This document shows positions 1 through 11,634 of a stretch of 64,000 nt of DNA, piece by piece. The translations under genes were made by a program, and so were the position numbers. The notes beneath the pieces are model-generated. The model had not been told where the DNA came from and did no database searches. It was given only the letters and a program-made list of their open reading frames with translations. Source of the stretch: Rana temporaria. Its lineage: Eukaryota; Chordata; Amphibia; Anura; Ranidae. The number at the start of each line of letters is the position of its first letter. The stretch's first letter is position 1. The DNA lies in the NCBI RefSeq assembly GCF_905171775.1, contig NC_053490.1, positions 32,636,506 to 32,700,505 of the forward strand, written 5' to 3'.

Positions 1-828
1 CAGCACTAGCTTTTATGTTTTCTGGTAGACTGAGTTACTTTTTAGTACATGTTTAAACTGTGCAAGTTAATAAATGTACGTTTTATATTTTTTATAATAT
101 GAATATTATTTATTTTTATACAGTGAATGTATAACCCTCTGCTAAAAAGCATGCTAGACTTTTTAGTTAGAAAGCCCAGCACTAGCTTTTATGTCTTCTG
201 GCAGACTGAGTTACTTTTTATTACAAGTTTAAACTGTACAAGTTTATAAATGTATGTTTTATTTTTTATAATATGAATATTATTTATTTTTATACACTGA
301 CTGTATAACCCTTTTCTAAAAAGCATGCTAGACGTTCTATTAAGAAAGCCCAGCACTAGATTTTATGTCTTCTGGTAGACTGAGTTACTTTTTAGTACAT
401 GTATAAATGTACGTTTTATATTTTTATAATGTATACATTATTTATTTTTTATACCGAGAATGTTAAACCTTCTTTTAAAAGACATTCTAGACTTTCTAGT
501 AAGAAAGCCCAGCACTAGCTTTTTTGTCTTCTGGTAGACTGAGTTACTTTTTAGTACAAGTTTAAACTGTACAAGTCATTAAATATACATTTTATATTTT
601 TTATAATGTGTATATATTTTTTTTCAAATAAACATTTATTATACAGTGACTGTATAATCCTCTGCTAAAAAAGAGTGCTAGACTTTCCAGTAAGAAAGCC
701 CAACACTAGCTTTTATGTTTTCTGGCAGACTGAGCTACTTTTTAGTACAAGTTTACACTGTACAAGCTTATAAATGTACGTTTTATATTTTTTTATAATG
801 TGTATATTATTTCTTTTTTATACAGTGA

Positions 829-1541
829 GGGGCAGATCCTCAAAGAAATTACGCGGCGTATCTCTTGATACGCCGTGTAATTTCGAATTTTGCGCGTCGT
901 ATCTTTGTTTTGGTATCCACAAAACAAGATACGACGGCATCTGTGTTAGATCCGACAGGCGTACGTCTTAGTACGCCGTCGGATCTTAGATGCAATTTTT
1001 CGGCGTCCACTAGGTGGCGTTCACGTCGTAATCCGCGTAGAGTATGCAAATTAGCTATTTACGACGATCCACGAACGTACGATCGGCCGTCGCATTTTTT
1101 TACGTCGTTTCCGTTCGGCTTTTTCCGGCATATAATTAAAGCTGCTATATGGTGGGTACTCAATGTTAAGTATGGCCGTCGTTCCCGCGTCTAATTTTGA
1201 AAATTTTACGTCGTTTGCGCAAGTCGTCCGTGAATGGGGCTGGACGCCATTTACGTTCACGTTGAAAACAATGACGTCCTTGCGACGTCATTTGGAGCAA
1301 TGCACCCTGGGAGTTTTTACGGACTGGGCATGCGCAGTTCATTCGGCGCGGGGACGTGCTTCATTTAAAGGAAACACGCCCCCTACCCGCGCAATTTGAA
1401 TTCCGCCGCGAGAGATACACTACGCCGCCGTAACTAACGGCACAAATTCGTTGAGGATTCAAACCAAAGCCAGGTAAGTTACAGCGGCGTAGCGTATCTC
1501 ACATCTGCGCCGGGCGCAGTCTATGTATGTGGATCTGCCCC
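829..1541. mobile_element. CpG-rich MITE, copy A
   Basis: The ends are inverted repeats, GGGGCAGATCC at 829 and GGATCTGCCCC ending at 1541, with a TGA duplication at 826-828 and 1542-1544. The interior is rich in TACGCCG/CGGCGTA palindromes and has no coding frame of note. It has an octamer ATGCAAAT at 1044-1051. It interrupts a satellite unit. This family has about a dozen members in the window. The superfamily is not settled, because the 3-bp duplications are not the TWA usual for Harbinger. Confidence 0.85.
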
Positions 1542-2244
1542 TGAATGTTTAACCCTCTTCTAAAAAACATGCTAGACTTTCTAGTAAGAAAGCCCAGCAC
1601 TAGATTTTTGCCTTCTGGTAGACTGAGTTACTTTTTAGTACAAGCTTACACTGTACAAGTTTATAAATGTATGTTTTATTTTTTATAATATGAATATTAT
1701 TTATTTTTATACACTGACTGTATAACCCTTTTCTAAAAAGCATGCTAGACGTTCTATTAAGAAAGCCCAGCACTAGATTTTATGTCTTCTGGTAGACTGA
1801 GTTACTTTTTAGTACATGTATAAATGTACGTTTTATATTTTTATAATGTATACATTATTTATTTTTTATACCGAGAATGTTAAACCTTCTTTTAAAAAAC
1901 ATTCTAGACTTTCTAGTAAGAAAGCCCAGCACTAGCTTTTTTGTCTTCTGGTAGACTGAGTTACTTTTTAGTACAAGTTTAAACTGTACAAGTCCATAAA
2001 TATACATTTTATATTTTTTATAATGTGTATATTTTTTTTTTCAAATAAACATTTATTATACAGTGACTGTATAATCCTCTGCTAAAAAGAGTGCTAGACT
2101 TTCCAGTAAGAAAGCCCAACACTAGCTTTTATGTTTTCTGGCAGACTGAGCTACTTTTTAGTACAAGTTTACACTGTACAAGCTTATAAATGTACGTTTT
2201 ATATTTTTTTATAATGTGTATATTATTTCTTTTTTATACAGTGA

Positions 2245-2832
2245 GGGGCAGATCCTCAAAGAAATTCGGATCGTCGGATCTTAGATGCAATTTTTCGGCG
2301 TCCGCTAGGTAGCGTTCACGTCGTAATCCGTGTCGAGTATGCAAATTAGCTATTTCCGACGATCCACGAACGTACGAGCGGCCGTCGCATTTTTTTACGT
2401 TGTTTCCGTTCGGCTTTTTCCGGCGTATAATTAAAGCTGCTATATGGTGGTGTACTCAATGTTAAGTATGGCCGTCGTTCCCGCGTCTAATTTTGAAAAT
2501 TTTACGTCGTTTGCGTAAGTCGTCCGTGAATGGGGCTGGACGCCATTTACATTCACGTTGAAAACAATGACGTCCTTGCGACGTCATTTGGAGCAATGCA
2601 CCCTGGGAGTTTTTACGGACGGCGCATGCGCAGTTCGTTCGGCGCGGGGACGCGCTTCATTTAAATGAAACATGCCCTCTACCCGCACAATTTGAATTCC
2701 GCCGCGAGAGATACACTACGCCGCCGTAACTAACGGCGCAAATTCGTTGAGGATTCAAACCAAGGTAAGTTACAGCGGCGTAACGTATCTCACATCTGCG
2801 CCGGGCGCAGTCTATGTATGTGGATCTGCCCC
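2245..2832. mobile_element. CpG-rich MITE, copy B (duplicated with satellite)
   Basis: It has the same ends, the same TGA flanks (2242-2244 and 2833-2835) and the same surrounding satellite sequence as the copy at 829. It is therefore a duplicate made by array expansion, not a second insertion. It lacks roughly 125 bp near its left end: after AAAGAAATT it jumps to the CGGATCTTAGATGC segment. It carries GCGCATGCGC, a perfect NRF1-type palindrome, at 2622-2631. Confidence 0.85.
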
Positions 2833-3603
2833 TGAATGTTTAACCCTCTACTAAAAAACCATGCTAGACTTTCTAGTAAGAAAGCCCAGCACTAGATTTT
2901 TTGCCTTCTGGTAGACTGAGTTACTTTTTAGTACAAGCTTACACTGTACAAGTTTATAAATGTGCATTTTATATTTTTTAGAATGTGTATATTATTTATT
3001 TTTTATACAGTGAATATATAACCCCCTGTTAAAAAGCATGCTAGACTTTCTAGTAAGAAAGCCCTCACCTAGCTTTTTCGCTTTCTGGTAGACTGAGTTG
3101 CTTTATTAGTACAAGTTTATAAATGTATGTTTTATATTTTTTAGAATGTATATATTATTATTATTTGTTTACAAATACATTTTTCTTATATAGTGAATGT
3201 TTAACCACTTAACCACCAGCCGCCGTCCAAAAACGGCGGCAAGGTGGTTGCTTAACTGGGGGTCGCCGTTCTGAAACGGCGCCCACCAGAAGCAGTGATG
3301 CGCGCCGCCTCGGGCGCGCACACAGAAAATTCTGTGCGCGCCGGGTCTATGAGACCCGGCGCTACACAGATCTCGGTAACTGACCGACAACAGCGGTCTT
3401 TTACCATGTGATCGCGCCGTCCAATGACAGCGCGATCACAGGTAAACAAACCGGCGTCATTTGATGACGCCGGTTCCTCCCTCCTCTCGCTGTACCGATC
3501 GGTACAGTGTGAGAGGAGAGCGCGGATGGCAGCAGCAGTGTGGGATGGATCTGTGACTATTGCAGTCACAGATCCATCCATCCCTGCTCAGCCATCCCTG
3601 CAT

Positions 3604-4340
3604 TAACCCCTGCAATACTCTGCCTTCCCTGCGCAATACTCTGCAATGCTCTGCCTTCCCTGCGCAATTACTCTGCAATACCCCCTGCGCAATACTCTGC
3701 AAAACCCCCGCGCAATACTCTGCAAAACCCCCGCGCAATACTCTGCAAAACCCCCGCGCAATACTCTGCAGTACTCCTTGCGCAATACTCTGCAATACCC
3801 CCGCGCAATACTCTGCAGTACCCCTTGCGCAATACTCTGCAGTACCCCTTGCGCAATACTCTGCAGTACCCCCGCGCAATACTCTGCAGTACCCCCGCAC
3901 AATACTCTGCAATACCCCCCACACAATACTCTGCAATACCCCCCACACAATACTCTGCAATACCCCCCACACAATACTCTGCAATACCCCCCACACAATA
4001 CTCTGCAATACCCCCCGCACAATACTCTGCAATACCCCCCACACAATACTCTGCAATACCCCCCACACAATACTCTGGAATACCCCCCACACAATACTCT
4101 GCAATACCCCCCACACAATACTCTGCAATACCCCCACACAATACTCTGCGTTACCCCCGCACCAATACTCTGCAATACCCCCGCACCAATACTCTGCAAT
4201 ACCCCCGCACCAATACTTTGCAATACCCCCGCACAATACTCTGCAATACCCCAACACCAATACTCTGCAATACCCCCGCACCAATACTTTGCAATACCCC
4301 GGCCAATACTCTGCAATACCCAGAAAATACTCTGGGGAAA
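3604..4340. repeat. Minisatellite, ~23-24 bp unit (CAATACTCTGC...)
   Basis: Roughly thirty tandem copies of a unit containing CAATACTCTGCAATACC are present. The central copies have a 24-bp period and the early and late copies are 21-23 bp. Because the unit lacks stop codons, several frames on both strands stay open here and produce repetitive, biased translations. I do not regard these as genes. The array lies inside the TTAA-flanked element. Confidence 0.9.
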
Positions 4341-4354
4341 AAAATGTGTTTTAA

Positions 4355-6186
4355 CCACTTCCCGCCCACGTCATATGAGGTCCTTGACTTTGTGCGGGGA
4401 TATCTGAATGATGCCTGCAGCTACATGCATCATTCAGATATCATTTTTTTCAGCCGGCGATTCTCTACACCATAAGAACGATCATGGCAGCTGTTCCACC
4501 TCTTGATCGTTCTTACGGGAGGCAAAAAGGGACGTCCCCACTCCCTTCGCCCTCCGGTGCTTCTTCTGACTCACCGCTGCGATCGAAGCCAGGATCGTTT
4601 TTTTTCTTGTTTTTTTTCAGGCTTCCCAGCCTAGAGGTGAGATGTGGGGTCTTATTGACCCCATATCTCACTGTAAAGAGGACCTGTCATGCTATATTCC
4701 TATTACAAGGCATGTTTCCATTCCTTGTAATTGGAATAAAAGTGATCAAAACATTTATTTTTGGGGAAAAACGTGTCAAACTAAAATAAATAAAGTAAAA
4801 TGAACAATAAAAATAAAAAATAAATATTTAAAGCGCCCCTGTTCCCGCGTGCTCGTATACAGAAGCGAATGTGTACGTAAGTCCCGCCCACATATGAAAA
4901 CGGTGTTCAAACCACACATGTGAGGTATCGCTGCGAACGTTAGAGCGAGAGAAATCATTTTGGCCCCAGACCTCCTCTGTAACTAAAAACATGTAACCAG
5001 TAAAAACATTTAAAACGTCACCTATGGGGATTTTTAAGTAGCGAAGTTTGGCGCCATTCCACAAGCGTGTGCAATATTGAAGGGTGACATGTTGGGTATC
5101 TATTTACTCGGCGTAACTTCATCTTTCATATTATGCAAAAACATTGGGCTAACTTTAATGTTTTTTTTTTAAAAAGCACAAAACTCTTTTATTTCCCAAA
5201 AAAATGCGTTCGAAAAATTGCTTTGCAAATACCATGCGCGATAAAAAGTTGCAACGACCGCCATTGTATTCTCTAGGGTCTTTGCTAAAAAAGCATATAT
5301 AATGTTTTGGGGTTCTATGTAATTTTCTAGCAAATAAATGATGATTTTTACATGTAGGAGAGAAATGTCAGAACTGGTCTGGGTGCTCCAGAACGCCTGA
5401 TGGCGCTCCCTGCATGTCGGGCCTCTGTATGTGGCCACGCTGTGTAAAAGTCTCACACATGTGGTATCGCCATACTCAGGAGGAATAGCAGAATGTGTTT
5501 TGGGGTGTAATTTGAGGTATGCATATGCTGTGTGTGAGAAATAACCTGCTAATATGAAACTTTTGTGGAAAAAAATAAAAATAAAAAAAACCTTGATTTT
5601 GCAAAGAATTGTGGGAAAAAATGACAACTTCAAAAAACTCACCATGCCTCTTTCTAAATACCTTGGAATGTCTTCTTTCCAAAAAGGGGTCATGTGGGGG
5701 GTATTTGTACTTTTCTGGCATGTTAGGGTCTCAAGAAATGAGAGAGGCCATCAGTACTTCAGATGTGATCAAATTGATCAATTTTCAGTAATTGGTACCA
5801 TAGCTTCTAGACCTTATAACTTTCACCCAGACTAAATAATATCCAAATTTTTTATTTTTTTAACCAAAGATATGTAGCAGTATACATTTTAGGCCAAATT
5901 TATGAAGAAAAATTCATTTTTTGCAAAATTTTATAATAGAAATGAAGAAAAATTTATTTTTTTACAAAATTTTCGTTCTTTTTTCATTTATAGCGAAAAA
6001 AATAAAAACCGCAGAGGTGATCAAATACCACCAAAAGAAAGCTCTATTTGTGGGAAAAAAAGGACAAAAATTTCATTTGGCTACAGTTTTGTATGACTGA
6101 GTTATTGTCATTCAAAATGTGAGAGCACCGAAAGCTGAAAATTGGTCTGGTTATTAAGGGTGTTTAAGTGCCCAGTTGTCAAGTGG
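4355..6186. mobile_element. Possible inner TTAA element (CCACTTCCCGCCC type)
   Basis: The start CCACTTCCCGCCC matches the well-bounded 355-bp element at 47901. The last ~200 bp also match the end of that element (AGGTGATCAAATACCACC through AAGTGG). It is preceded by TTAA at 4351-4354 and followed by TTAA at 6187-6190. A stem with 16-bp arms lies at 4399-4414 and 4427-4442, and another near 4477-4517. If this is a separate insertion, the segment 3205-4350 is a left part of another element whose right end is gone. Confidence 0.6.
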
Positions 6187-6190
6187 TTAA

Positions 6191-6314
6191 CCCTCTTTTA
6201 CAAAAAGCATGCTAGACTTTCTAGTAATTAAGCCCAGCACTAGCGTTTATGCTTTCTAGTAGACTGAGTTACTTTTTTAGTACACGTTTATAAATTTGTT
6301 TTATATTTGTTATA

Positions 6315-6378
<64 letters not shown>

Positions 6379-6406
6379 ATATATATTTTTTACAAATAAA
6401 CATGTA
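6191..6406. repeat. Satellite segment between insertions
   Basis: The satellite resumes with ACCCTCTTTTACAAAAAGC and the CTAGTAGACTGAGTTAC phrase. It ends at the TA target of the Tc1 element. It contains a (TA)n run from about 6316 to 6374. Confidence 0.85.
6316..6374. repeat. (TA)n microsatellite
   Basis: Uninterrupted alternating TA of about 58 bp within a satellite unit that is TATAAT-rich at the same place in other copies. Confidence 0.95.
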
Positions 6407-7971
6407 CAGGGAGTGCAGAATTATTAGGCAAGTTGCATTTGTCAGGATTAATTTTATTATTGAACAACAACCATGTTCTCAATGAACCCAAAAAAATCAT
6501 TAATATCAAAGCTGAATATTTTTGGAAGTAGCTTTTAGTTTGTTTTTAGTTTTAGCTATTTTAGGGGGATATCTGTGTGTGCAGGTGACTATTACTGTGC
6601 ATAATTATTAGGCAACTTAACAAAAAAAAAAAATATACCCATTTCAATTATTTATTTTTACCAGTGAAACCAATATAACATCTCAACATTCACAAATACA
6701 CATTTCTGACATTCAAAAACAAAACAAAAACAAATCAGTGACCAATATAGCCACCTTTCTTTGCAAGGACACTCAAAAGCCTGCCATCCATGGATTCTGT
6801 CAGTGTTTTGATCTGTTCACCATCAACATTGCGTGCAGTAGCAACCACAGCCTCCCAGACACTGTTCAGAGAGGTGTACTGTTTTCCCTCCTTGTAAATC
6901 TCACATTTGATGATGGACCACAGGTTCTCAATGGGGTTCAGATCAGGTGAACAAGGAGGCCATGTCATTAGTTTTTCTTCTTTTATACCCTTTCTTGCCA
7001 GCCACGCTGTGGAGTACTTGGACGCGTGTGATGGAGCATTGTCCTGCATGAAAATCATGTTTTTCTTGAAGGATGCAGACTTCTTCCTGTACCACTGCTT
7101 GAAGAAGGTGTCTTCCAGAAACTGGCAGTAGGACTGGGAGTTGAGCTTGACTCCATCCTCAACCCGAAAAGGCCCCACAAGCTTATCTTTGATGATACCA
7201 GCCCAAACCAGTACTCCACCTCCACCTTGCTGGCGTCTGAGTCGGACTGGAGCTCTCTGCCCTTTACCAATCCAGCCACGGGCCCATCCACCTGGCCCAT
7301 CAAGACTCACTCTCATTTCATCAGTCCATAAAACCTTAGAAAAATCAGTCTTGAGATATTTCTTGGCCCAGTCTTGACGTTTCAGCTTGTGTGTCTTGTT
7401 CAGTGGTGGTCGTCTTTCAGCCTTTCTTACCTTGGCCATGTCTCTGAGTATTGCACACCTTGTGCTTTTGGGCACTCCAGTGATGTTTCAGCTCTGAAAT
7501 ATGGCCAAACTGGTGGCAAGTGGCAACTTGGCAGCTGCACGCTTGACTTTTCTCAGTTCATGGGCAGTTATTTTGCGCCTTGGTTTTTCCACACGCTTCT
7601 TGCGACCCTGTTGACTATTTTGAATGAAACGCTTGATTGTTCGATGATCACGCTTCAGAAGCGTTGCAATTTTAAGAGTGCTGCATCCCTCTGCAAGATA
7701 TCTCACTATTTTTGACTTTTCTGAGCCTGTCAAGTCCTTCTTTTGACCCATTTTGCCAAAGGAAAGGAAGTTGCCTAATAATTATGCACACCTGATATAG
7801 GGTGTTGATGTCATTAGACCACACACACCTTCTCATTACAGAGATGCACATCACCTAATATGCTTAATTGGTAGTAGGCTTTTGAGCCTATACAGCTTGG
7901 AGTAAGACAACATGCATAAAGAGGATGATGTGGCCAAAATACTCATTTGCCTAATAATTCTGCACTCCCTG
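6407..7971 (-). mobile_element. Tc1-like transposon, nearly intact, DD37E type
   Basis: It starts CAGGGAGTGCAGAATTATTA and ends with the inverted form, flanked by TA at 6405-6406 and 7972-7973. The length is 1565 bp, normal for a complete Tc1-like element. It lies in the satellite, which resumes with TATAGTCAATGTATAACC. One transposase gene fills the minus strand. Both termini and almost the whole frame are preserved, so this is a recent copy. Confidence 0.95.
6735..7751 (-). pseudogene. Tc1-like transposase with one in-frame stop
   Basis: The frame starts at ATG 7751 and runs 338 codons to a stop at 6735, the usual Tc1 length. The only break is TGA at 7488-7490 (about codon 88); the frame before and after is the same. 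Residues 1-85 form the helix-turn-helix DNA-binding part, with a basic RRK linker. The catalytic residues are Asp in WTDE (about 144), Asp in MQDNAPSH (about 237) and Glu in NPIENLW (about 275). Thirty-seven residues separate the second Asp and the Glu, so this is DD37E and not the DD34E of classic Tc1. From memory, DD37E marks the TRT group reported in amphibians, fish and reptiles. As written the gene gives only a truncated DNA-binding fragment. Confidence 0.93.
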
Positions 7972-8080
7972 TATATAGTCAATGTATAACCCCCTGATAA
8001 AAAGCATGCTAGACTTTCCAGAAAGCCCAGCACTAGCTTTTATGCTTTTTCTGGCAGACTGAATTACTTTATTAGGTATA
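7972..8080. repeat. Last satellite unit of the array
   Basis: Satellite sequence (AAAAAGCATGCTAGAC, AAGCCCAGCACTAGC, CTGGCAGACTGAATTAC) continues after the Tc1 element and stops near 8080. Confidence 0.85.
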
Positions 8081-9038
8081 ACAGACCTGAAGTCTCATAT
8101 GAAACATGAAATTTGTGCAGAATTTTGAATACAAATACCAGAAGGGCTGTACCGTTATAATAAACGCTCAACCTGGATGGACATGTCTTCATCATCTTCA
8201 CTGTCAGGAAGTAAACCCATTCACCTCTGCTGCAGACACAGGTATTCTGATGTAATATACATTGCCCCTTATCAGTAAAGATGGTCCCCCATACAAAATA
8301 ACTATATAAGTTCATTTATTACCCAATTTTAGCTAATTGACAGTCTGGGCAGTCTGTTAATTATTGCTATGAGTGTACATTTCATTTGTTTAGACAAGGC
8401 TTAATGCCATAGTTCACCTTTACCAGAAAACTCTCTATGCAGGTAAGGGACGTCTGTAGATTAACCAAATTTGAACTTAACATTGACTAGACCAGCTATT
8501 TGTTCGACTAACTTTACGCCGGAAGAAGCCATACGTAAACGACGTATAAAAAAATACGCCGGGCGCACGTACGTTCGTGAATCGGCGTATCTAGTCATTT
8601 ACATATTCTACGCCGAACTCAACGGAAGCGCCACCTAGCGGCCAGCAGAAAAATTGCACCCTAAGATACGACGGCGTAGGAGACTTACTCCGCTCGTATC
8701 TTAGCCTAATTTAAGCGTATCTGCTTTCCAGAATACGCTTAAATTTAGGACGGCGTAGATTCAGAGTTACGTTGGCGTATTTACTGATACGCCGGCGTAA
8801 AGCTTTCTGAATCCAGCTATTAGTTTATGACACAGGAGTACACCATGAGGAAGGATCTTCCTTGACTGACTGCATTCAGGGACAAAGCTCTGGTGCAAAA
8901 ATCTCACCAAGGGATCCAAGTGTGTCAGACAACTGACCTCCATCCATAAATAGCATTTGATCTTGGACAGCTTTTAATATTACCCATAGCAAGCGATTAA
9001 GCAACATGCAGAGTGACTGAGTGAGTTACATCAGAGTC
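8081..9038. other. No gene seen; contains a MITE fragment
   Basis: Apart from the CpG-rich fragment at about 8509-8815, I see no coding frame, RNA gene or clear repeat. Short open frames here have no recognisable similarity. The end of this stretch is the target site of the LINE at 9055. Confidence 0.6.
8509..8815. mobile_element. CpG-rich MITE fragment, copy C
   Basis: The sequence has the family's signatures: TTTACGCCGGA, AACGTACGTGCG in reverse, CGCCACCTAGCGGCC, and a right end CTGAATCCAGC. It is about 300 bp against about 700 bp for full members. One half, including the left terminus, is missing. Confidence 0.75.
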
Positions 9039-9054
9039 ATACTATAGGAGACTG

Positions 9055-10290
9055 GTACAGAACCCCAAGCAAATTACACAAATTTTACCCGACAGTGTCA
9101 CCGACTTGTTGGAGGTGTGGTGGAGAAGTGGGTACTCTCCTACATATCTGGTGGAGCTGTTCGAAACTACAGCCCTTTTGGCAGGAGGTACATTCGCATA
9201 TTGCCAAGATTACCTCCTATACACCTGACTTTACCCCAGGGCAGTATCTTCTTCATCACACCTCTCTGCCACAATCAATCTATCGGAAATCACTTGTATT
9301 ACACTTAATCAATGCGGCTACTCAATGTATCCCGATACGGTGGAAGGACCCCATTCCGCCTACACTGTTGGATTGGCAGGTGAGGGTGGATAAAATAGAG
9401 ATGATGGAAAGGTTGATTCATCAGGCTAATGACAACTCGGAAAAATTTAGACACATTTGGAGATGTTGGACATTATATAGGACCCCCACTACTCATAACT
9501 CAACATAGGTTCCCGCCTAATGATTCGAATTCCTTTTATAGCTAGATCTTTTTTCGTTTTCTCTGACCGAGGTCTTTCTGGTAAAAAAGCTATAGACATA
9601 CTTTTTATCTTGCACTGCTCTGTCTTTCAACTCCTTTCATATTCTTTTAACCCCCTTGGTAGTGCACGAATGCGTGCACCTGCGGAGTGTGAAATAAAAT
9701 CATAATTTCATTGGGAGGATTTGAAGCCTTTCGGAAAGGAATTTCTTAATTATAGGTAGGCCCGAGGTTTCTATTACCTGGGACTCGTTTTTCAGCAGAA
9801 GGTTAAAAACATTTAGGTTTTTGACCAGATGTTTGCGTTATTGAACTTCTCCTTGTTCCTATCCCCCCTCTCCAGTATTCAGCTAATGTTTCTGAAGGGG
9901 GTATACGGGACGGGGAATTGCTCCTCATAGTCTCTGTTTATTTACTTAAATGTCTGCAACTAGGATATATGTGTAAGGATAGAGCGATAAGAGCTATTTT
10001 ATCATTTAAACGTTATATTCACTAGTTTACTTTATTAGGATGGGTATTAGATAAATGAGACCCTTATTGGTGTTCCTTCTTTATATGCAAATATACCTTC
10101 GGTACAGAAGACATGTGTTGGGGACGGGTTACGATCTGTTGTTCTTCATTTGGCCTTTGTACACATGTAAGGTTTATATGATATTCTTTGCCAACTTTAT
10201 TTGTGTCATATTAACCACTTACTTATGTAATGCATATCTGAATGTATTGACATTAACTTTCAATAAAAACTTTTCTGGAAAAAAAAAAAA
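9055..10290 (+). mobile_element. 5'-truncated Tx1/L1-like LINE with 16-bp TSD
   Basis: A 16-bp duplication ATACTATAGGAGACTG sits at 9039-9054 and again at 10291-10306. Between them are the last 150 codons of ORF2, a 3' UTR of about 770 bp, an AATAAA at 10262-10267 and an A tail ending at 10290. This is the standard product of target-primed reverse transcription with 5' truncation. Removing the insert joins the flanks cleanly. Confidence 0.93.
9056..9508 (+). pseudogene. LINE ORF2 C-terminus (fragment)
   Basis: An open frame runs from the truncation point to a stop at 9508. It contains CWRCGGEVGTLLHIWWSC, the cysteine/histidine motif near the end of Tx1/L1-type ORF2. The same region of the longer LINE at 34345 reads CWRGYAVRGTMAHLWWDC, so the two belong to related families. 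Endonuclease and reverse transcriptase are absent. The fragment is uninterrupted but cannot function alone. Confidence 0.88.
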
Positions 10291-10585
10291 ATACTATAGG
10301 AGACTGTGGCAAAGAGTACCAACGTAATACAGAGGGATGTATCTATATAGAAACTAAAGTGACACTAAACTCTGGTTTAACCACTTGACCTCTGGAATAT
10401 TTACCCCCTTCATGACCAGGTCCTTTTTTTGCTATACGGCACTACGTTACTTTGACTGACAATTGCGCGGTCATGCAACACTTTATATAAATTAAACTTA
10501 TGTACCAGTAATTTTTTTTCCCCACAAATAAAGCTTTCTTTTGGTATGTGATCACCACTGCATTTTTTTTTTTAATGCTATAAAC

Positions 10586-11598
10586 CAGGGGGCAGATTCA
10601 CAGAGATCGGCGCATCTCTGTGGCGGCATAACTTATGTCATTTACGTTACGCCGCCGCAAGTTTTACAGGCAAGTGCTTGATTCACAAATAACTTACCTG
10701 CAAAGTTGCGTCGGCGTAGTGTAAATCACCTGGCGCAAGCCCGCCTAATTAAAATTAGCCGGGTAGGGGGCGTGGAGCATTTAAATTAAGCGCGTTCCCG
10801 CGCCGAACGTACTGCGCATGCCCTGTCTGGAAAATATCCCAGGGTGCATTGCTCCAAATGACGTCACAAGGACGTCATTGGTTTCGACGTGAACGTAAAT
10901 GGCGTCCAGCCCCATTCACGGACAACTTACGCAAACAACGTAATTTTTTTAATTTCGACGCGGGAACGACGGCCATACTTAACATTGGTTGCCCCTCATA
11001 TAGCAGGGGCAACCTTATGGTGCGCAAACCTTACGTAAACGTCGTAACTTCACTGCGTCGGCCGGTCGTACGTTCGGGAATTCGCGTATTTTGCTAATTT
11101 GCATACTCAACGGGGAAAACGACGGAGGCGACACCTAGTGGCAAAAAAAATTGCATTTAAGATCCGACAGCGTAAGAGCCTTACGCCTGTCGGATCTAAT
11201 GGATATCTATGCGTAACTGAGTCTAAGAATCAGTCGCATAGATACGCCGTCGTAAGCCCTTTGTGAATCTGGGCCCAGGGGTCTCCAAACTTTTTAAGCA
11301 AAGGGTCAGTTTACTGTCCTTCAGAATTTAAGGGGGCCGGACTGTGGCCATTGGGAGTAAAAAATGTCCCAGCATCAGTGGGGAAAAATAATGCCCCATT
11401 ATTGATGTCAGTGGGAGGAACGTACCCTATCATTGGTGTTATTAGGCTTCATTGTTGGTGTCGTTGGGAGGAATTGTACCCCTTCATAGGCATTAGTTGG
11501 ATGGAATTAAGCCCCCCTGTTGGTATCAGTGGATTAAATAGTGTTCCAAGGGCCGGATAAAAGCATGCAAAGGGCCGCATCTGGCCCCTGGGCAGCTG
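10586..11598. mobile_element. hAT-like element (CAGGGGTCTCCAAAC end), itself interrupted
   Basis: The left end CAG (10586-10588) is separated from GGGTCTCCAAAC (11279) by a MITE. The right end is near GGGCAGCTG (11598). The flanks CTATAAAC (10578-10585) and CTATAAAT (11599-11606) form an 8-bp duplication with one mismatch, as expected for hAT. The interior 11279-11598 is diverged, with repeated TGGGAGGAA/GTGTT phrases and no transposase. Confidence 0.7.
10589..11275. mobile_element. CpG-rich MITE, copy D
   Basis: Left end GGGGCAGATTCAC and right end GTGAATCTGGGCC, flanked by CAG at 10586-10588 and 11276-11278. It sits three bases inside the hAT-like element. An octamer ATTTGCAT lies at 11097-11104. 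No coding capacity. Confidence 0.85.
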
Positions 11599-11634
11599 CT
11601 ATAAATGACAAAAAAAATTGAAATAAAAAACAAT

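Larger units (their letters stand above)
1..3200. repeat. AT-rich satellite array, ~155-190 bp units
   Basis: The phrase AAGCCCAGCACTAG recurs near 173, 349, 504, 1590, 1764, 1920 and 2880, with variants near 695, 2110 and 3058. Each unit then runs through CTGGTAGACTGAGTTAC, an AT-rich stretch and AAAAGCATGCTAGAC. Unit length varies from about 155 to 190 bp. A block from about 241 to 1657 is repeated from about 1658 to 3000 with an offset near 1416, so the array has a higher-order period that includes an inserted MITE. The array starts before the window. Confidence 0.9.
3205..6186. mobile_element. TTAA-flanked (piggyBac-type) composite element
   Basis: Satellite sequence is broken at TTAA (3201-3204) and resumes after TTAA (6187-6190). 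The termini are CCACTT and AAGTGG. An uninterrupted satellite unit reads GTTTAACCCTC at this point, which supports a TTAA target. TTAA duplication is the hallmark of piggyBac-like elements, though Kolobok also uses it. No transposase is visible, so the element is non-autonomous. An internal TTAACCACTT at 4351 means this may be two abutting elements and not one. The segment 3205-3600 is a chain of short GC-rich hairpins, including a 16-bp-arm stem at 3543-3579. Confidence 0.7.

Noticed and set aside
3457..4475. Overlapping long open frames on both strands of 250-310 codons
   Set aside because: They translate a 23-24 bp minisatellite without stops. All show the same repeated residues in shifted phases and no domain.
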